Of a stretch of DNA of 8,121 nt, positions 5,839 to 8,121 are shown in pieces. The stretch spans positions 1 to 8,121 of the forward strand of contig CAMIHT010000068.1 in assembly GCA_946222725.1 (NCBI GenBank). Reading direction: 5' to 3'. This stretch comes from Actinotignum schaalii. Its GTDB lineage: Bacteria; Actinomycetota; Actinomycetes; Actinomycetales; Actinomycetaceae. Position numbers and translations under genes: made by a program. Position 1 is the first letter of the stretch. Every line of letters starts with the position of its first letter. The notes beneath the pieces are model-generated. The model searched no databases, had not been told where the DNA came from, and saw only the letters and a program-made list of their open reading frames with translations.

Positions 5839-6891
5839 TTAGTGGATGAGAACCTTGAGGGCGTTGGTATCCGCAGCGTGGGCGAAAGCCTCGTAGGCTT
5901 CCAGGATGTCCTCGAAGGCAAACTCGTGGGTGACGAACTTATCGGCGGGCAGCTTCTTAGCAGCCACCAGCTTGAGCAGCATTTCCAGGGTATTGGTGGA
6001 CACCAGACCCATAGAAATATTGATATTGGCGATCCACAGCTTGTCGATAGGCAGGTCAACCGGCTTACCGTGCACGCCCACATTTGCCACGTGGCCACCC
6101 GGGCGCACGATCTGGAGGCAGGTATCGAAGGTAGCCGGCACGCCCACCGCTTCGATGGCGACGTCGACCCCTAAACCATCGGTGAGGGCCATAACCTGCT
6201 CCTTCCAATCGGAGGAGCTGTTATTGACCGTGTGGGTGGCGCCGAAATCACGGGCGCGATCCAGGCGCTTATCATCCAGGTCAATGGCGATGACCTTGGC
6301 CGGCCCGTACAGGCGCGCCGTCATCACCGCGGCCAGACCCACGGGACCCGAGCCGACCACCGCGACGACGTCGCCCGGCTTGACTTTGCCGTTCTGCACC
6401 CCGATTTCGAAACCGGTGGGGAGGATATCGGAAAGCAGAATACCCTCCGCATCGCTCACACCTTCCGGAATCTTGTATACGGAGTTTTCCGCGAACGGCA
6501 CGCGCACGTATTCGGCCTGGGTGCCGTCAATCATGTAGCCGAAAATCCAGCCGACGCCGGGCATGCCTTCGGGATCCATGCAGTGGGCGTACATGCCGGT
6601 ACGGCAGTAGGAGCAATGCCCGCAGGAGCTCACGCAGGAGAGGATGACACGATCACCGACCTTGAGATTTGTCACGTTCGACCCGACTTCGGTGATGCGG
6701 CCAATTCCTTCGTGGCCCAGAATGCGCCCGGGTTCGACTTCCGGGGTGTCACCCTTGAGGATGTGGAGGTCGGTGCCGCAGATCGTGGTTGCTTCCATCT
6801 TGACGATGACGTCGGTGGGCTGCTGGATTTGCGGATCCGGAACTTCTTTCCATTCCTTAATTCCCGGACCTCCGTAGACAAGAGCCTTCAT
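5839..6891 (-). CDS. Zinc-dependent alcohol dehydrogenase (medium-chain family)
   Basis: This 350-residue cytosolic oxidoreductase interconverts alcohols with aldehydes or ketones using NAD(P). The GroES-like N-terminal domain has TTICGTDLHILKGD (35-48; Cys38 is a catalytic-zinc ligand) and GHEGIGRITEVG (59-70; His60 and Glu61). The structural zinc site is complete: Cys90, Cys93, Cys96 and Cys104. Asp155 in SDILPTGFE is the likely remaining catalytic-zinc ligand, as in bacterial secondary alcohol dehydrogenases. The Rossmann domain has VVGSGPVG (178-185), then VIAIDLDDKRL (200-210), where the acidic strand end favours NAD over NADP. I cannot fix the substrate. ATG at 6891 was chosen because GAGGAG sits at 6898-6903 and the protein then has the family length. 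An upstream open frame to 7113 would add 74 residues unlike any dehydrogenase and would cover the candidate promoter. The gene is monocistronic and convergent with the fusion gene. Confidence 0.95.
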   Translation of the reverse strand: MKALVYGGPGIKEWKEVPDPQIQQPTDVIVKMEATTICGTDLHILKGDTPEVEPGRILGHEGIGRITEVGSNVTNLKVGDRVILSCVSSCGHCSYCRTGMYAHCMDPEGMPGVGWIFGYMIDGTQAEYVRVPFAENSVYKIPEGVSDAEGILLSDILPTGFEIGVQNGKVKPGDVVAVVGSGPVGLAAVMTARLYGPAKVIAIDLDDKRLDRARDFGATHTVNNSSSDWKEQVMALTDGLGVDVAIEAVGVPATFDTCLQIVRPGGHVANVGVHGKPVDLPIDKLWIANINISMGLVSTNTLEMLLKLVAAKKLPADKFVTHEFAFEDILEAYEAFAHAADTNALKVLIH

Positions 6892-6897
6892 AATTTT

Positions 6898-6903
6898 CTC
6901 CTC
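6898..6903 (-). promoter_or_regulatory. Ribosome binding site deciding the alcohol dehydrogenase start
   Basis: On the minus strand, GAGGAG lies six bases before the ATG at 6891. It fixes the start at the family-typical MKALVYGGPG and argues against the upstream in-frame extension. Confidence 0.85.
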
Positions 6904-6952
6904 ATTGAGTCGCTCTGGTAAGTGCGGTGCCGTGACTGGCGCCACGCAACCC

Positions 6953-6981
6953 AATCTAGCGGGACGAAAGGCCCATGGAAA
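6953..6981 (-). promoter_or_regulatory. Candidate promoter of the alcohol dehydrogenase gene
   Basis: On the minus strand, TTTCCA (6976-6981) and TAGATT (6953-6958) are separated by exactly 17 bp. Each hexamer matches four of six consensus bases. Transcription would begin near 6946, giving a leader of about 55 bases before the ATG. Confidence 0.45.
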
Positions 6982-7226
6982 GGGTGTGCCGCGGTGGGTT
7001 GTGTAAGTTTGATCACGCGAGTGCTGTATAAGAATTACGTGAAAATATGCGGAATAGTCGGTGGTGTGGGGCGTGAAATGGGCTGGGCTGGATGTTGGAG
7101 TGGGGCGTGTCAATCAAAGGACGTACGTCCTGGCTGGGTTGGATTTTGCGGGAATTGCGCGGCGGAGCTGGCTGCGTCGTCGTTCGTGAAATGTGGCGAA
7201 GCGGTACTGGACGAAACGTCACACGG
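6982..7226. other. Non-coding stretch between the alcohol dehydrogenase promoter and tRNA-Pro
   Basis: No credible gene was found here; plus-strand open frames in it lack homology-like features. It contains a perfect 14-base palindrome, AGGACGTACGTCCT, at 7118-7131, and an AT-richer patch around 7020-7060. No clear terminator for the minus-strand tRNA-Pro gene could be identified. Confidence 0.5.
7118..7131. repeat. Perfect 14-bp palindrome
   Basis: AGGACGTACGTCCT is a perfect even-length palindrome without a loop, which is the form of a dimeric regulator's binding site and not of a terminator. It lies about 137 bp upstream of the candidate -35 box of the alcohol dehydrogenase and about 96 bp downstream of tRNA-Pro. 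Function is unknown. Confidence 0.35.
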
Positions 7227-7300
7227 TCGGGACGGCGGGACTTGAACCCGCGACCCCCCGCTCCCAAAGCGGGTGCGCTACCAAACTGCGCCACGTCCCG
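7227..7300 (-). tRNA. tRNA-Pro, anticodon UGG
   Basis: On the minus strand a full cloverleaf of 74 bases folds: acceptor CGGGACG with CGTCCCG, D stem GCGC/GCGC around a loop containing GGTA, anticodon stem CCCGC/GCGGG with loop TTTGGGA (anticodon TGG), five-base variable region, and T stem GCGGG/CCCGC with loop TTCAAGT. The discriminator base is A and the 3' CCA is not encoded. The UGG anticodon reads CCA and CCG proline codons, and often the others by wobble. Confidence 0.96.
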
Positions 7301-7483
7301 TACTGGTTGTATGTATGTTGCCGTGCGCCGAAAACTGAAGGCTGCCGGCCGCACCTAGGCAACGTGCCTAGTGTAATAGATTCTGGCCGGCGATGCCCAC
7401 GCCGCCAGAGGGAACCATCGGGGTGGAAGTCTTGGTGGTGGGGTGGTATTCTCTTCGGGTAGCGTTCGCGCAAGCGTCCGTAT
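7301..7483. other. Spacer between the two oppositely oriented tRNA genes
   Basis: No gene is seen. The region should hold the promoters of both tRNAs, since they point away from each other. For the plus-strand tRNA-Gly a weak candidate is TGGAAG (7424-7429) with TATTCT (7447-7452) at 17 bp. No convincing pair was found for tRNA-Pro. A small hairpin, CTAGGCA-ACG-TGCCTAG, lies at 7355-7371. Confidence 0.4.
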
Positions 7484-7557
7484 GCGAGTGTAGTTTAGTG
7501 GTAAAACCTCAGCCTTCCAAGCTGATGATGGGAGTTCGATTCTCCTCACTCGCTCCA
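7484..7557 (+). tRNA. tRNA-Gly, anticodon UCC, with encoded CCA
   Basis: The cloverleaf is complete: acceptor GCGAGTG with CACTCGC, D stem GTTT/AAAC, anticodon stem TCAGC/GCTGA with loop CTTCCAA (anticodon TCC), four-base variable region, and T stem GGGAG/CTCCT (one G-T pair) with loop TTCGATT. The discriminator base is T and CCA is encoded at 7555-7557. The gene body proper ends at 7554. Its 3' half is a common attachment site for integrating elements, and integrase-like and transposase remnants follow directly. Confidence 0.97.
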
Positions 7558-7635
7558 GAGTTTTCGTTGAGATCAAGCCAAAAAGTCTACTGGGTGAGAG
7601 TGTCAGGGACACGAAAGGCGCGGTTAGGTACAAGT

Positions 7636-7662
7636 ATGGCGTCCATCGAGAAACGGGTATGA
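7636..7662 (+). pseudogene. Possible start of a tyrosine integrase gene, cut by the IS3 element
   Basis: An ATG at 7636 opens the eight codons MASIEKRV before a TGA. This peptide matches the usual first residues of phage-type tyrosine integrases with an Arm-binding N-terminal domain, which often start MASIxKR. AGGT at 7626-7629 could be the ribosome site. The gene lies 78 bp past the 3' end of tRNA-Gly, where the integrase of a tRNA-integrated island normally sits. The reading frame breaks exactly where the IS3-like element appears to start. Eight residues are too few for a firm call, so the assignment rests on the motif plus the position. Confidence 0.4.
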
Positions 7663-7708
7663 AGTGGTCCAGGTTTTCTTCCGTTGAGTAGATGGGAAAA
7701 TTTGGATT

Positions 7709-8003
7709 ATGCCCAAGAAATTTGATCGGGAAGCCAAGGACCGCGTTATCCGGCTTGTCGAGTATCGGGTCCTGGCCGAGAACATGTCCATACAAGCAGC
7801 CTGCCAGGTCGTCGCACCCAAACTAGACGTTTTCTGGTACACAGCCCGCCAGTGGGTACAGTAAGCCCGCAAAAAACGGCTCGGTCAAGCGGTTGGAATA
7901 AGACGTGGTCGTGGAGAACATGCGGTTGCGCGGGGAAAGCCAGGAACTACGCGATACGAACGAGCTTTTGAAAGCCGTTTCGGCTTTTTCGCACGCTAGA
8001 TAG
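7709..8003 (+). pseudogene. IS3-family transposase orfA, broken by a stop codon and a frameshift
   Basis: OrfA is the DNA-binding subunit of IS3 transposases, with a helix-turn-helix followed by a leucine-zipper-like coiled coil. The first 51 codons (MPKKFDREAKDRVIRLVEYR at the start, ending ARQWVQ) are the helix-turn-helix part and end in TAA at 7862-7864, where the family usually has a Gln codon. Reading resumes in the +1 frame by 7905 as VVVENMRLRGESQELRDTNE and then LLKAVSAF, the coiled-coil end, and stops at TAG 8001-8003. One nonsense change plus a frameshift between about 7865 and 7904 therefore separate the halves. The product is almost certainly inactive. Confidence 0.85.
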
Positions 8004-8018
8004 ACCACCACACCAGAA

Positions 8019-8121
8019 ATGATTAGGTTCATCGACTCGTATCGTGATCGTTTCTCGGTCGAGTTCATATGCGAAATCTTGAACAAGGAACGCGCGGGCG
8101 GTTTCCTTACCTCACGTGGAT
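8019..8121 (+). pseudogene. IS3-family transposase orfB, N-terminal part (truncated by window edge)
   Basis: OrfB carries the DDE catalytic domain and is normally made as an OrfAB frameshift fusion. Thirty-four codons are visible from ATG 8019: MIRFIDSYRDRFSVEFICEI, then LNKERAGGFLTSRG. This is the usual opening of OrfB in this IS3 subgroup. The DDE residues lie beyond the window. The visible part is intact, but the upstream orfA is broken, so programmed frameshifting could not yield a full OrfAB. Confidence 0.82.

Larger units (their letters stand above)
7660..8121 (+). mobile_element. IS3-family insertion sequence, left part (runs off window)
   Basis: The OrfA and OrfB reading frames of an IS3-family element can be read from 7709 to the window edge. 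The left terminus is inferred at about 7660, where TGAAGTGGTCCAGG begins; IS3-family ends usually start with TG, and this point lies 49 bp before orfA, a normal distance. The right end and its inverted repeat lie beyond 8121, so neither the terminal repeats nor the target duplication can be confirmed. The copy is decayed (see orfA). Confidence 0.8.

Noticed and set aside
6892..7113. 74-residue N-terminal extension of the alcohol dehydrogenase
   Set aside because: It is unlike the family, covers the candidate promoter, and the GAGGAG site at 6898-6903 marks the internal start.
6922..7245. A 107-codon plus-strand open frame
   Set aside because: It overlaps the alcohol dehydrogenase promoter region and ends in the tRNA-Pro gene; no ribosome site or motif supports it.
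7355..7371. Hairpin CTAGGCA-ACG-TGCCTAG as a terminator
   Set aside because: The stem is only seven pairs, no T run follows on either strand, and no gene ends into it.
7355..7795. A 146-codon minus-strand open frame
   Set aside because: It runs antisense through tRNA-Gly and the transposase start; the similarity is to tRNA sequence only.

Overview
The window looks like chromosomal DNA of a high-GC Gram-positive bacterium (Actinomycetota). Reasons: GC-rich third codon positions, a cysteine-free actinobacterial-type ribosomal protein L32, and a double-hotdog dehydratase that resembles mycobacterial HtdX. An Actinomycetaceae-like host is a guess from general gene content; no species marker is present.

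Left part (1-2764), all on the minus strand. A cysteine-biosynthesis pair comes first: cysK (O-acetylserine sulfhydrylase) followed by the start of cysE (serine O-acetyltransferase), which runs off the left edge. Upstream of cysK lie a TetR-family regulator and a YigZ/IMPACT-family protein. CysE makes O-acetylserine and CysK turns it into cysteine, so the pair is a two-step pathway, probably one transcript. I see no direct link from the regulator or YigZ to that pathway.

Middle part (2765-5838), plus strand. The small ribosomal gene rpmF ends in a textbook intrinsic terminator. Next is a short tandem array of an 8-bp unit (nine copies), then a candidate -10 box and a 798-residue gene. That gene joins an HtdX-like MaoC (hydratase 2) dehydratase to an unfamiliar middle region and a degenerate short-chain dehydrogenase/reductase-like domain. 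Its last codons form a 16-bp GC-rich hairpin.

Right part (5839-8121). A zinc-dependent medium-chain alcohol dehydrogenase on the minus strand converges on the fusion gene and has a reasonable promoter. Then come tRNA-Pro(UGG) on the minus strand and tRNA-Gly(UCC) on the plus strand. Just past tRNA-Gly is an eight-codon stub that looks like the start of a tyrosine integrase. It stops exactly where an IS3-family element seems to begin. The element's orfA is broken by a stop codon and a frameshift, and orfB runs off the right edge. This reads as the decayed left end of a tRNA-integrated island, extending beyond the window.

The most interesting items are the dehydratase/reductase fusion, the 8-bp repeat array in its upstream region, and the tRNA-Gly/integrase-stub/IS3 junction. 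I found no CRISPR array, toxin-antitoxin pair or recognisable defence system.
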